A stretch of DNA of 49,483 nt, taken from the NCBI GenBank assembly GCA_044232905.1, contig JBIIKZ010000011.1, positions 1-49,483 on the forward strand, written 5' to 3'. The translations under genes and the position numbers were made by a program. Of the stretch, positions 1 through 8,900 are shown one piece after another. Position 1 is the first letter of the stretch, and every line of letters starts with the position of its first letter. The notes under the pieces are model-generated. The model saw only the letters and a list, made by a program, of their open reading frames with translations. It made no database searches and was not told the origin of the DNA. Source of the stretch: CANHVK01 sp044232905. Its GTDB lineage: Bacteria; Bacteroidota; Bacteroidia; Flavobacteriales_D; Crocinitomicaceae.

Positions 1-183
1 CCCTGCACAAAATGCTTTTCCTTCCCCTGTTAAAAGGATTGCTCTAACTTCATCGTTTAACACTGCTTTTTTTAATTCATCTTGCAATGTTAAGGCCATT
101 TCCTTATTAAAGGAATTAAAAACAGTAGGTCTATTTAATGTTAGTGTTAATACACCATTTTCTAATTTTTTAAGAATTGTCAT
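1..183 (-). CDS. Enoyl-CoA hydratase/isomerase family protein, N-terminal 61 residues (cut by window edge)
   Basis: The first bases encode, on the minus strand, the N-terminus of a crotonase-superfamily protein; the rest lies outside the window. The start is the ATG at 183. The visible part has the family pattern: an early beta strand with NRP (LTLTLNRP), then the strand-turn motif ending in GKAFCAG, which in this family forms the oxyanion-hole region that binds the acyl-CoA thioester. The opening resembles PaaG-type enoyl-CoA hydratases/isomerases more than MenB, although menA and menC lie further along. It follows the WYL regulator gene by 19 bases on the same strand, so it is probably the last of at least three co-transcribed genes. 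The exact substrate cannot be judged from 61 residues. Confidence 0.85.
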   Translation of the reverse strand, partial: MTILKKLENGVLTLTLNRPTVFNSFNKEMALTLQDELKKAVLNDEVRAILLTGEGKAFCAG

Positions 184-202
184 ACGCAATAATGTTAATA
201 TT

Positions 203-1216
203 TTAAATGTCGTAACGTTCGCTCATTTCAACGATTCTTTTTTTAATCGTATTTCTTAGCGTTTCAGGCTCTATAACCTCTAATTCTCCTCCATAACTTA
301 ACAGAGATCGAATTAATTCTTCGGAAATTATCACTTGTAACGAAAAAGTTGTTTTATTTTTTCCTTCTTTCACCATTTTTTGTGATATATGAAAGGGCTG
401 GGAGTCAATATATTTAGAAGCAATATTATCTGCTTTAAAAATTACTAATTCAGGATTAGAATTATTTACTGTAATCCCAATGGCATTTTGAAAAAATTTA
501 TCATTCTCAAAAGAAATAGATTCTGTTGCTACAACTTCGGAAACTTCAACGTTTTCCATTCGTTCAAGCGCATACGTAATAATTTCTTCTTTTACACAAT
601 CGTGACAAATTAAATACCAACGATTTCTATATTCTTTCAATAAAAGAGGTACAACTTTGCGTGATTTCTTTCTTTCGGAAGTAAAACCTCCATATTCAAA
701 ATACGTGTACTTTTTCTGACGAATACCAGATAAAAGTATGGAAAGAAACTCATTGCCTTTTACGGAATGTGCAGCTTCAAATTGAACAAACGTGTTCGAT
801 TCCTCCACTAATGGATCATTGGATATAGCAACCTTTTCAACAATTTTATCAATTGCAAACCCAAATTGCTTAAACATTTCAACATCCTTAAATTGCGACA
901 ATGTATTCGCTGCAAATCGAATTGCGTCCATATCTTCGTCCGTTAATGGGATGTCATCCAAGGAAAAAGTATCTGAATTATAATAATAGCCTCCATGTCT
1001 TTTGCTATACTTGATGGGGGCATCGTGTTCCATTCTCAAAAAGAATAAATCTTTTTCAATGGTAGAATCACAAATATTTTCTCCTTCATCACTTCCGAAA
1101 AGTGCATCTTCACACGCTTTTCTAAGTTCTGCTTTCGAAGGGAAAGGCTTATATTTATTGCGAATTGCTTTATCGATTACACGATAACGAATTAGTGCAT
1201 TCTTTAACTGGCCCAT
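203..1216 (-). CDS. WYL-domain transcriptional regulator (DeoR/HTH_11-like)
   Basis: A 337-residue protein with the architecture of WYL-domain regulators. Residues about 1-75 form a winged-helix-like DNA-binding region (helical, ending in the wing-like KRHGGYYY). Residues about 150-230 form the WYL domain, with the diagnostic RNRWYLI at 198-204 preceded by the FEYGGFTSE strand pair, and a C-terminal extension follows. WYL domains are thought to sense small ligands or nucleic acid and often control DNA-damage, phage-defence or metabolic genes. Here no defence gene is adjacent. The gene sits 9 bases downstream of the adenylyltransferase-like gene and 19 bases upstream of an enoyl-CoA hydratase gene on the same strand, so it is likely co-transcribed with them. 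The ligand and target genes are unknown. Confidence 0.88.
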   Translation of the reverse strand: MGQLKNALIRYRVIDKAIRNKYKPFPSKAELRKACEDALFGSDEGENICDSTIEKDLFFLRMEHDAPIKYSKRHGGYYYNSDTFSLDDIPLTDEDMDAIRFAANTLSQFKDVEMFKQFGFAIDKIVEKVAISNDPLVEESNTFVQFEAAHSVKGNEFLSILLSGIRQKKYTYFEYGGFTSERKKSRKVVPLLLKEYRNRWYLICHDCVKEEIITYALERMENVEVSEVVATESISFENDKFFQNAIGITVNNSNPELVIFKADNIASKYIDSQPFHISQKMVKEGKNKTTFSLQVIISEELIRSLLSYGGELEVIEPETLRNTIKKRIVEMSERYDI

Positions 1217-1225
1217 TCGATTTAC

Positions 1226-2650
1226 TTAATGTGTAACTACTTCTTCTCTTTTTACATACCCAAAAAGCTCGAAAAATTTAATCGCTTTCACAACCTCCTC
1301 TGGAACATCATTCTCCCAGCTTGTAGATCCAGCGTTTATTTTACAAAGCACATCATCCGAAAGAATATGTAATAACTGTGTATCAAAATTTTGAATCGCT
1401 TCAATTTTATTATTTTCTTTCAAGAATTGCAGTAATCCTTTAAATTTTTCTGGAATTTCTAATTTATCCAAGGTGTATAAATCTCCCGTTTCTACATCAT
1501 TCGCAGGATAAACAAACATTTTAACATTATGTCCAAAACCACGTCCAAACGCTTCTAAAATACCGCCTCGTAAATTGTCATAATAACGCTCATCAAAAAT
1601 AGCATGCACATTATACACTCCTAAAATGACTCCCATTAATTGTTCGCGAGCAATTGTCGCAAGATAATCTATCATTTTGTAATGTTTCAAATAGTTTGAA
1701 ATCATTACTGTATATCCTAAAGAACATAGTAATTCAGCGCGATCAATAAAATCCTTTTCTGAAATTTTACCATCCGCCGTTAAATCTTTCAACGTAAGCT
1801 CAAAAACTACCGCTACATTATCTTCTTTAACCCCATTTTCATTTAAAAACTGTTTGGTGCCTTGCTCTATCATATCGATATGCACCTTGGTAACTGGTCT
1901 GAAACGACCGCGCATCAAAAGAATGTTTTTCTTGTATAAAGCAGTTGCTGGTTGAAGAACAGTCCCGCAAAGATCAAACATTGTTGCATCTGTTACTCCT
2001 CGTTTCACCAAATTCATAGCAATCACACGATTATCAATTCCTTCGAATGCAGGCCCTGAAACACGCAACATATCAATTTCAATACGTTCTCTTGGCAGAC
2101 GTGTAACAATACCTGAAATGAAATCGTCAATATTTTCGTAATTGAAAAAACACGCATAAATTAAATTTACACCAAGAATTCCTAAAGCCGTTTGCTGACT
2201 TCTATTATTATTATCATGCATATTTACATGAAGTACAACATCATTATGTTCCTCTCCAAGCGCACGTTGAAAGCGAATACCAATCCAACCTTGACCTTGG
2301 TTAGTTCTGTGATAATTTAATGATTCAACCGTATTACAAAATGCAAAAAAACGCGTTGTTTTTTGTTTTTCAGGCAATCGGTATTTCATCGTTTCGTATT
2401 CCGTCTCTAACATTGTAAGTAAACGATCTTCACATACATAACGAGAAGCTGAACCATACATCGCATCTGACACTTTCATATCATAGGCAGATTGTGTGTA
2501 AGCAATCGTACCAGAACTACCTCCTGCTTTAAAAAAATTAGCCGCAACTTCTTGTCCTGCACCAATTTCAGCAAAACAACCATAAATATCGGCTGTTAAA
2601 TTAATTTTTAATGCTTTATCTTCTGTTGTAAGTCTTGTACTGGATGTCAT
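1226..2650 (-). CDS. Conserved protein of unknown function with a nucleotidyltransferase-like GRFRPVTKVH motif
   Basis: A 474-residue, apparently cytoplasmic protein with no signal peptide or membrane segment. I recognise the N-terminal pattern (FAEIGAGQEVA near residues 26-35, then a SGTIA-type stretch) as a widespread Bacteroidota family. From memory it is often labelled nicotinate-nucleotide adenylyltransferase, but it is far longer than NadD (about 190-215 residues). The sequence shows GRFRPVTKVH at 248-257, which loosely matches the GxFxPxHxGH signature of nucleotidylyltransferases, with TKVH in place of (H/T)xGH. I see no ISTTxxR-like second motif. The function is therefore open. It is first of a minus-strand unit with the WYL regulator and enoyl-CoA hydratase genes, and has a TAnnTTTG promoter box 18 bases upstream. 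Confidence 0.6.
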   Translation of the reverse strand: MTSSTRLTTEDKALKINLTADIYGCFAEIGAGQEVAANFFKAGGSSGTIAYTQSAYDMKVSDAMYGSASRYVCEDRLLTMLETEYETMKYRLPEKQKTTRFFAFCNTVESLNYHRTNQGQGWIGIRFQRALGEEHNDVVLHVNMHDNNNRSQQTALGILGVNLIYACFFNYENIDDFISGIVTRLPRERIEIDMLRVSGPAFEGIDNRVIAMNLVKRGVTDATMFDLCGTVLQPATALYKKNILLMRGRFRPVTKVHIDMIEQGTKQFLNENGVKEDNVAVVFELTLKDLTADGKISEKDFIDRAELLCSLGYTVMISNYLKHYKMIDYLATIAREQLMGVILGVYNVHAIFDERYYDNLRGGILEAFGRGFGHNVKMFVYPANDVETGDLYTLDKLEIPEKFKGLLQFLKENNKIEAIQNFDTQLLHILSDDVLCKINAGSTSWENDVPEEVVKAIKFFELFGYVKREEVVTH

Positions 2651-2668
2651 AAGCTAAATGTATATAAA

Positions 2669-2676
2669 CAAATGTA
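2669..2676 (-). promoter_or_regulatory. Bacteroidota -7 promoter box upstream of the 2650 gene
   Basis: The minus strand reads TACATTTG, an exact match to the Bacteroidota consensus TAnnTTTG, 18 bases before the ATG at 2650. No clear -33 TTG was found at the usual distance. Confidence 0.55.
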
Positions 2677-2804
2677 TGAAAAAAATATGAAGTTTAAACT
2701 GCACGATTTATCTTGTTTAAGCCATTAAAACAAATTTTATACTGGAAGTTTAAAATAACGCTTTTGTAATACAAAAAACGTATGCATAGATTTTGTGTAG
2801 TAAA

Positions 2805-5800
2805 TTATATTTCTTGTAATTGTAAGGAACCAGTATAAAAAAGAAACCCTTTTACATGCTTATAATTCATTTCGGTAAGTACTTTTTTATACATCGAAAT
2901 TTGCTTTTCATTCTTTTTGGTCGATAGTCCTGTTTTAAAATCTAAAACAATCGTTTCATTTTCTTTAAAGATTATTTTATCTGGTCGTTTTGTTTCATTA
3001 GGTCCTATAATAATCGATTGTTCATTACTAATTTTACTTGTACCTGAAATTAACGTCTGGTAGGGAGCATGATTTAAAATGATAGTTAACTCTTTGGAAA
3101 TTCGATCTAGAAATTCAATTTCTATTTTTCCATCTTTATACATATACTCTAATGTCACTTCTATAGTTTCGGGTGAGTTAATTAAAGCTAGTGCTTCGTG
3201 CAATTGATTGCCATATCTTCGAGCAGCACTTAAATCAGCATCATCTTGTAATAAATTAGAATTCAAAGAAATATCAGGAAACCACAAACGATTACTAAAG
3301 TTGATTGGTACAAAATTATCCATATTTACTTTCGGATGCGCTTCAGACTTCGTGGACTTTTCTCCAAAAATAAATTGTACTTCCGATGTGTCAGAAGACC
3401 AAATTGTTGGTTCTAAACCTTGTAATGTTTGATGAAAAGTTGATCCAAAGTTTCCTTTTTGATGCAAATTACCAATATACAAGCGTTCCACTGGGCGTGT
3501 CATCATCACATAACACAGATTTAATTTATCAATAAAATTTTGACTCTTTTCCTGTTTTGTAAAATTGGATATACTTTTTATAGGACTTTTCATTGATAAT
3601 CCAGAATAGAGAAAATAGCCATTATCTTTTATCAAGTATTTTGCTTTTTTCGAATCGAGACCAAAATCTAAATTTGGTAAAATCACTACAGGAAATTCTA
3701 AACCTTTCGATTTATGACCTGTCATTATTTTAATTGCTTCTTTATTCTCTGGTATTTGAATAGCGCTATTTTTTCCAGTTTTCTCATATTCTTCTAAAAA
3801 CAATTCCAAATTTGGACCATACAACACATCAAAGTTATGTAGCATATCAGACAAATGATGAAGATACGTATTGCTTAATTCATTTATATTCAATATTTTG
3901 AAAAAACTTTGTAACAACATATATAAACTGTCATACTTAAAATAGAAATTTTCTTCCGATCCAAAAATATCTACTATAAAATGTTTAGAATCAAAATAAG
4001 TTACCGTTTTGTTCGATTTATTTATATAGGTTTTCCAATAATTATTTTGGCTTTCAATTTCATTCTCCGAAAAACAAGAAAAATATAATTCACAAAATCT
4101 TTTTGCTTCTAATTCTCCTTTAGGATTCGTTCGAAATTTTAAAAATGCAATTGCTAATTTCACATAATGATCGGAATTGACTAATAAACTATCATCCGAA
4201 ACGACTTTATACTTTTTAGATAATTCAATCGCCCAAGCATTACATTCTTTTTTGGTGTTACCAAGAATACAGATATCTCCACCATCATATCCTTCTTCGA
4301 TGAGTTCATCTACCCATTTCACTAATTGAATGAGCGTTTTCTCTTTAATGTCCTCTGATATTTCTTGCGAAATTATTTCCACATAGCCACCAATACTTCC
4401 TTTTGGATCTTGATACACATCTTTGTAAAAATCTTTGTGATGGGATGAAATATACTGCTGAATTTCTTGAAAAAACAAGTTATTAAACTTAACAATTTCT
4501 TGCGCAGACCGATAATTACTTGTCAATGGATTTTTAACTCCTAATGCTTCAAAATAGTTTGAAAGCAGCTCTGTTTTTGGATCATTTTCAGGATTAAATA
4601 AGGCAGGAAGAGCGACAAACTGTTCAGCCAAACCATTTTTAAAACGATAAATGGATTGTTTTGCGTCTCCAACAATTAAATTATCATATTTGTTAGCTAA
4701 TGATTCATGTAAAAGTGGAACAATATTTTGCCACTGTAAACGGGAAGTATCCTGAAATTCGTCTAATAAAAAATGTTTAAACCGGTTTCCGATGCGCTCA
4801 TATATAAAAGGAGCATTTTCATCCCGAATTAAATCCGAAATTAATTTATTAAATTCCGAAATACGTAATATTTTATCTGTTTCACGAACCCCTTCCAATT
4901 CTTTGGAAATACATTGTAAAAGGGCCATGTTATAAAAATTCTTATATGCTTCTTTCATTAAGAAATAGGAAGGAACTTTATCGGTGAAAAAAGCATTAAA
5001 CCTTAGACTTTTTGATTTTAAAGCATCAGGAAATTGTTTGGTTTTATTTCCGTTTTCAATGTTTCTTAACATCGCCTCGGAAAAAAAACCATTTTCAAAA
5101 CCATCCCCGGCAAACAATTTATTGGATATCAACTTTCTATACGCATTTCCAGAAGTGGAACCACCAGGCAATTCTTTTTCATCAAAGGATTGAAACAGAA
5201 GATACAACTCTTTTGCTTGAAGTGAAATAGATTCTTCTAATGTTGTAATTGAAGTTTTAAGTGAAATAAAAGCATTTTTCGAATAATCATTATTTATGAG
5301 TACTTCGATTTGCTTAAAATATTTTTCGTTGGTAAGTATTGTTGCAAAACTTCGTAATTGCGATTGAAAATTCCATGTCTCCTCATCTTCCAATTTTTCT
5401 TTGGAATAATTGATAATCAAAGAAGCAATCGCATTATTTCCTGATTCATCGATACTATCCATTAATTTTTCAATGATTTCACTTAATACCTCATCCTCGT
5501 TTAATACAATTTTAGAATCAATTGGCAAATCTAATTCTTTTGAAAAAGAACGGATTAAACGAAGATTAAATTTATCGATGGTCATCACATGAAAATCTTC
5601 GAATTGATGAAGGATCTGTTTAAGTGTCGTTTTAGCACGTTCAACAATTTCTTTTTCAGCAACATTCAATTCCTTTGAAAGTTGTGCAATCTTCACAATT
5701 CCTTTCTCTTTTCTTTTTCCAACTTCTATTTCTACGGATGAAATTTCATCGAGCGCATCTAGGATACGTTGCTTCATTTCAAAAGCAGCTTTATTCGTAA

Positions 5801-5942
5801 AGGTCATCGCCATTACATGACTAAAACTCTTTTCCGTTACTTGTGACAAAATGAGTTTCAAGTATTTTTGAACGAGACTATACGTTTTTCCACTTCCAGC
5901 AGAGGCGTTTAAAACTTCAAGGGGTTTGAAAGATTCCGACAT
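2805..5942 (-). CDS. UvrD/RecB-family helicase with C-terminal RecB-like nuclease (AddA-like)
   Basis: A 1045-residue superfamily 1A helicase-nuclease. Walker A NASAGSGKT is at 12-20, motif Ia (MTFTNKAA) near 46-53, motif II LLDEFQDTS at 392-400, motif III GDAKQSIYRF at 425-434, motif IV SNYRS at 475-479, motif V TGHKSKGLEF at 741-750 and motif VI YVMMTRP at 811-817. The C-terminus keeps a PD-(D/E)XK nuclease: GNQLH at 911-915, E974, D988 (RPDK) and DFK at 1001-1003. This is the layout of AddA/RecB enzymes, which unwind and resect double-strand breaks for recombination. An AddB-like partner gene is not next to it on either side. The start is the ATG at 5942, only 12 bases after the terminator hairpin of the upstream gene. 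Confidence 0.92.
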   Translation of the reverse strand: MSESFKPLEVLNASAGSGKTYSLVQKYLKLILSQVTEKSFSHVMAMTFTNKAAFEMKQRILDALDEISSVEIEVGKRKEKGIVKIAQLSKELNVAEKEIVERAKTTLKQILHQFEDFHVMTIDKFNLRLIRSFSKELDLPIDSKIVLNEDEVLSEIIEKLMDSIDESGNNAIASLIINYSKEKLEDEETWNFQSQLRSFATILTNEKYFKQIEVLINNDYSKNAFISLKTSITTLEESISLQAKELYLLFQSFDEKELPGGSTSGNAYRKLISNKLFAGDGFENGFFSEAMLRNIENGNKTKQFPDALKSKSLRFNAFFTDKVPSYFLMKEAYKNFYNMALLQCISKELEGVRETDKILRISEFNKLISDLIRDENAPFIYERIGNRFKHFLLDEFQDTSRLQWQNIVPLLHESLANKYDNLIVGDAKQSIYRFKNGLAEQFVALPALFNPENDPKTELLSNYFEALGVKNPLTSNYRSAQEIVKFNNLFFQEIQQYISSHHKDFYKDVYQDPKGSIGGYVEIISQEISEDIKEKTLIQLVKWVDELIEEGYDGGDICILGNTKKECNAWAIELSKKYKVVSDDSLLVNSDHYVKLAIAFLKFRTNPKGELEAKRFCELYFSCFSENEIESQNNYWKTYINKSNKTVTYFDSKHFIVDIFGSEENFYFKYDSLYMLLQSFFKILNINELSNTYLHHLSDMLHNFDVLYGPNLELFLEEYEKTGKNSAIQIPENKEAIKIMTGHKSKGLEFPVVILPNLDFGLDSKKAKYLIKDNGYFLYSGLSMKSPIKSISNFTKQEKSQNFIDKLNLCYVMMTRPVERLYIGNLHQKGNFGSTFHQTLQGLEPTIWSSDTSEVQFIFGEKSTKSEAHPKVNMDNFVPINFSNRLWFPDISLNSNLLQDDADLSAARRYGNQLHEALALINSPETIEVTLEYMYKDGKIEIEFLDRISKELTIILNHAPYQTLISGTSKISNEQSIIIGPNETKRPDKIIFKENETIVLDFKTGLSTKKNEKQISMYKKVLTEMNYKHVKGFLFYTGSLQLQEI

Positions 5943-5953
5943 AGGTTAAATTT

Positions 5954-5982
5954 AAAAGGCTGCTTCATAGAAACAGCCTTTT
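5954..5982 (-). terminator. Rho-independent terminator of the giant type IX cargo gene
   Basis: A 9-bp perfect stem AAAAGGCTG / CAGCCTTTT with an 11-base loop lies 5 bases after the stop codon at 5987-5989. On the minus strand the right arm ends in TTTT followed by AT-rich sequence. It also sits 12 bases before the start of the helicase-nuclease gene. Confidence 0.8.
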
Positions 5983-5986
5983 GAAA

Positions 5987-8900
5987 TTACTTAATTAAGT
6001 TCACATGACCTGTGAGATAATGTTCTTTCTCGGTCATTTTTTCTTTAAATTGTAGTTTCCAAGTAAAGGTTTCATTGCCTAATAATTTATTCCCGTAGGT
6101 ACCATCCCATCCAATCGCTGGATTATTAGACTCGAAAACTAAAACTCCCCAACGATTATATATTAAGAAATGATAATTCTGCGCATCAAATCCACTTGTA
6201 AAAATAGGTTGGAAGGTATTGTTTTTCTCATCGCCATTTGGTGTGAAGGTATTAGGAATATAATAGATTTGTTCATCATCAATCGTAATCGTTGTACTCG
6301 TTGAATCCCAACAATCTTGATTTACATACGCGTACAATTCCACCACATATTTACCTGGATCTGGTAAGCCATTAGATCCTTGACCGATAAATGTGTGTTT
6401 TGGATTTACTAAATTAGAGACTGGACTTCCATCCCCAAAAATCCATTTATAATAAACTGCATTGTTTGATGAAGAGTTTACAAACTGAACTTCCGGGTCA
6501 ATCATACTGATATTTGTGACTTTCGGTGAAAATTGAGCGATTGGTCTTTCTTTAACATGAATGTAGTCCGTTTTCATCATCGTATCCGAACAACCATTTA
6601 ATGTAGATTTAAACGTAATCGTAAAATCACCCGCTTTTTTAAATGTATAGGAAGTATACCCTAAATCTTTCGAAACAGGTGAACCATCGCCAAAATCCCA
6701 CTCTACTAATTTATTTAAAGTAGTAGATTTATCGGTAAAAATAACTTTAAACGGATAACAACCAATTGTTTGGTTTGCAGTAAAGATTGGCGTAGGAACG
6801 GGAATAACTTGCATACTTACAGAATTATTCAAGGAAATAGTTTTGGAACAACCATTTTTATCTGTTACTTTAGTTAGAATGAATGTCGTATCCACAATAA
6901 TATCATTTGTAGTAAAGTCATATGTAAGTACACTTGATCCTACTAATGAAGAATCTTGTCGAGCAATACCATCTAAAGTATAATCATATATATATGGTGC
7001 AATCCCTTTATTTCCTAGAAATGTTACTGAAATCAATTGACTAGCGCCAACACATAACATCGCTGGGTCTGGGTTAATGGAGATAGAAGCATTCGGCGAT
7101 TCGTTTACCAAAATTTTAACAGGTAAAGTAGAGTCTTTACACACACCTGTTGCTTTATCTGTCACCACTAATTTCACGAAATTATTGTTCATCAAAAACT
7201 TTGTCTTTGGAATGGAAATAGTAGATGGTAAAGTCGTAACGTCAAAATCAGGACCAGAAACATCTGACCAATTAACACCATCCGATGAAATTCTCCATTT
7301 AAAACTAGCTGCTACAGAGTTTGGATCTAAACTCCCTACAATACTTAAAGATGCACCTTCACAAACAGCAATCGGTGCAGTTAATGCCAACGGAATAGGT
7401 TTAACACAATTTTTATTTATTATGGAAGATATTGCTGAATTAGAACATGCTAATTTGGTTCCAGAAATGTCTTGCGGTGTAATTTTTATATGCGCTGTTT
7501 GACCTAAAGGAATATTGTTAAATGTAAATGTATTGCCGTTTCCTCCGGTTGAATTAACTACAGTTCCTGCAGGAACCCATGTAGATGGAGGAATTATAGA
7601 AACTAATCTAGCAGTATCTATCCCAAATTTATTTGCAGTTGGAATATCATTCCACGTAAATGTTGAAGCATTTGAAACAACACCAGTAGAAGTAATTACA
7701 GGAATGATGCTATCCTTAATAGTTACTTTAATTTCCGCATAAGGTCTACAATTCACATCACTTGGAACAGGATCTAAAATTGCGTAAACATAATAATCTC
7801 CAGCAATCGAAACAGGGAAAGAACCAACGGAACCTAATGGAGGTAAATCAATCGTTGCAGTTCCACCAGAAGCTGTAAGTTTGTTTGATATTGCTAGACC
7901 TGTAGTACCAATTCCACTATATATAGCTGCAGCATTTGCAGGTTTAAAAACAGCAGGATATACTACAAAATAAATACCATTTGCTGCAGTTTCAGAAGTA
8001 GAAACAGTGAAAGGAGCTGGGTCAGAACCTTGACAAAGGACTTGATCAGGCGATGGATTCGAAATGGTTTTACATCCAGGAATAGTTACCGTAACTTGAA
8101 TCGTATCGTCGCAACCTTTACTATCTGTGTAAATAATATTCGTATTTCCCGCAACAACACCTGTTACGGTAGCAGATTGTCCAGCACCAACAATAGTTGC
8201 ATTAGCAGTAGAAGAAGAAACCCAAGGATTTAAAGTTGCAGCTGTCCCTGAACCACCTATAACTGTTATCGCTGAGGTTTCCGAAACCAAAATCGAGGTA
8301 GGATTAGCAGTAAGTGTTGGGTTACCGTTTATAGTAACTGTAACAGTTTTTGAACAACCAGAGTTATCTTTATAAGTAATATCAGAGGTACCAGCTATTT
8401 TTCCAATAATTGTTCTAGATTGACCTGTTCCAGAAATTACTACGTTTGAATTAGATGTCGTCCAAGGGTTATTCGTTGCGCCTGTTCCTGAGCCTGTTAA
8501 AGTAACTTGTTCACCAACACACATTACGAGTGTGCCATTGACAGTTGGAACCGTACATGGACAATAATATTTTCCTGTAACTTGTTTTGTACAACCAACA
8601 CCATCTGTAATAGAAAGTGTAAATTGATCGCCAGAATTTAATCCAGAAAGATAAACAGAACCACCACTCGTAGTTAATGTACTAACATCAAGCGTACCTT
8701 TGTTCGTTGTAATTGTATAATTAGAACCAGCAACAAACTCTGGAGATCCACCTGAAATAGTTAATTTAAATTTTGAATTTGTACAATCAGTTGCTGTATC
8801 TAACTTTATATCATTTAAATAAGTTACTTTATATGCTTCATTTTGATAATCCATGTGATAACAAGCAGGATCATATCCACCAACATTCGAAGTAGCGATT

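Noticed and set aside
1..183. MenB (naphthoyl-CoA synthase) for the partial crotonase gene, given menA and menC in the window
   Set aside because: The N-terminus lacks the longer MenB leader and starts directly with the first strand as in PaaG-type hydratases. It is also over 10 kb from menC in another transcription unit.
2758..2781. Hairpin-like sequence in the gap after the helicase-nuclease gene as a terminator
   Set aside because: The pairing needs a one- to five-base loop, is almost all A-T, and no T-run follows on the minus strand.
7077..7502. A 141-codon open frame antisense to the giant cargo gene
   Set aside because: It lies wholly inside a strongly supported gene whose Ser/Thr/Asn-rich codons leave long open frames on the other strand. 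Its sequence resembles no protein and it lacks a promoter box.
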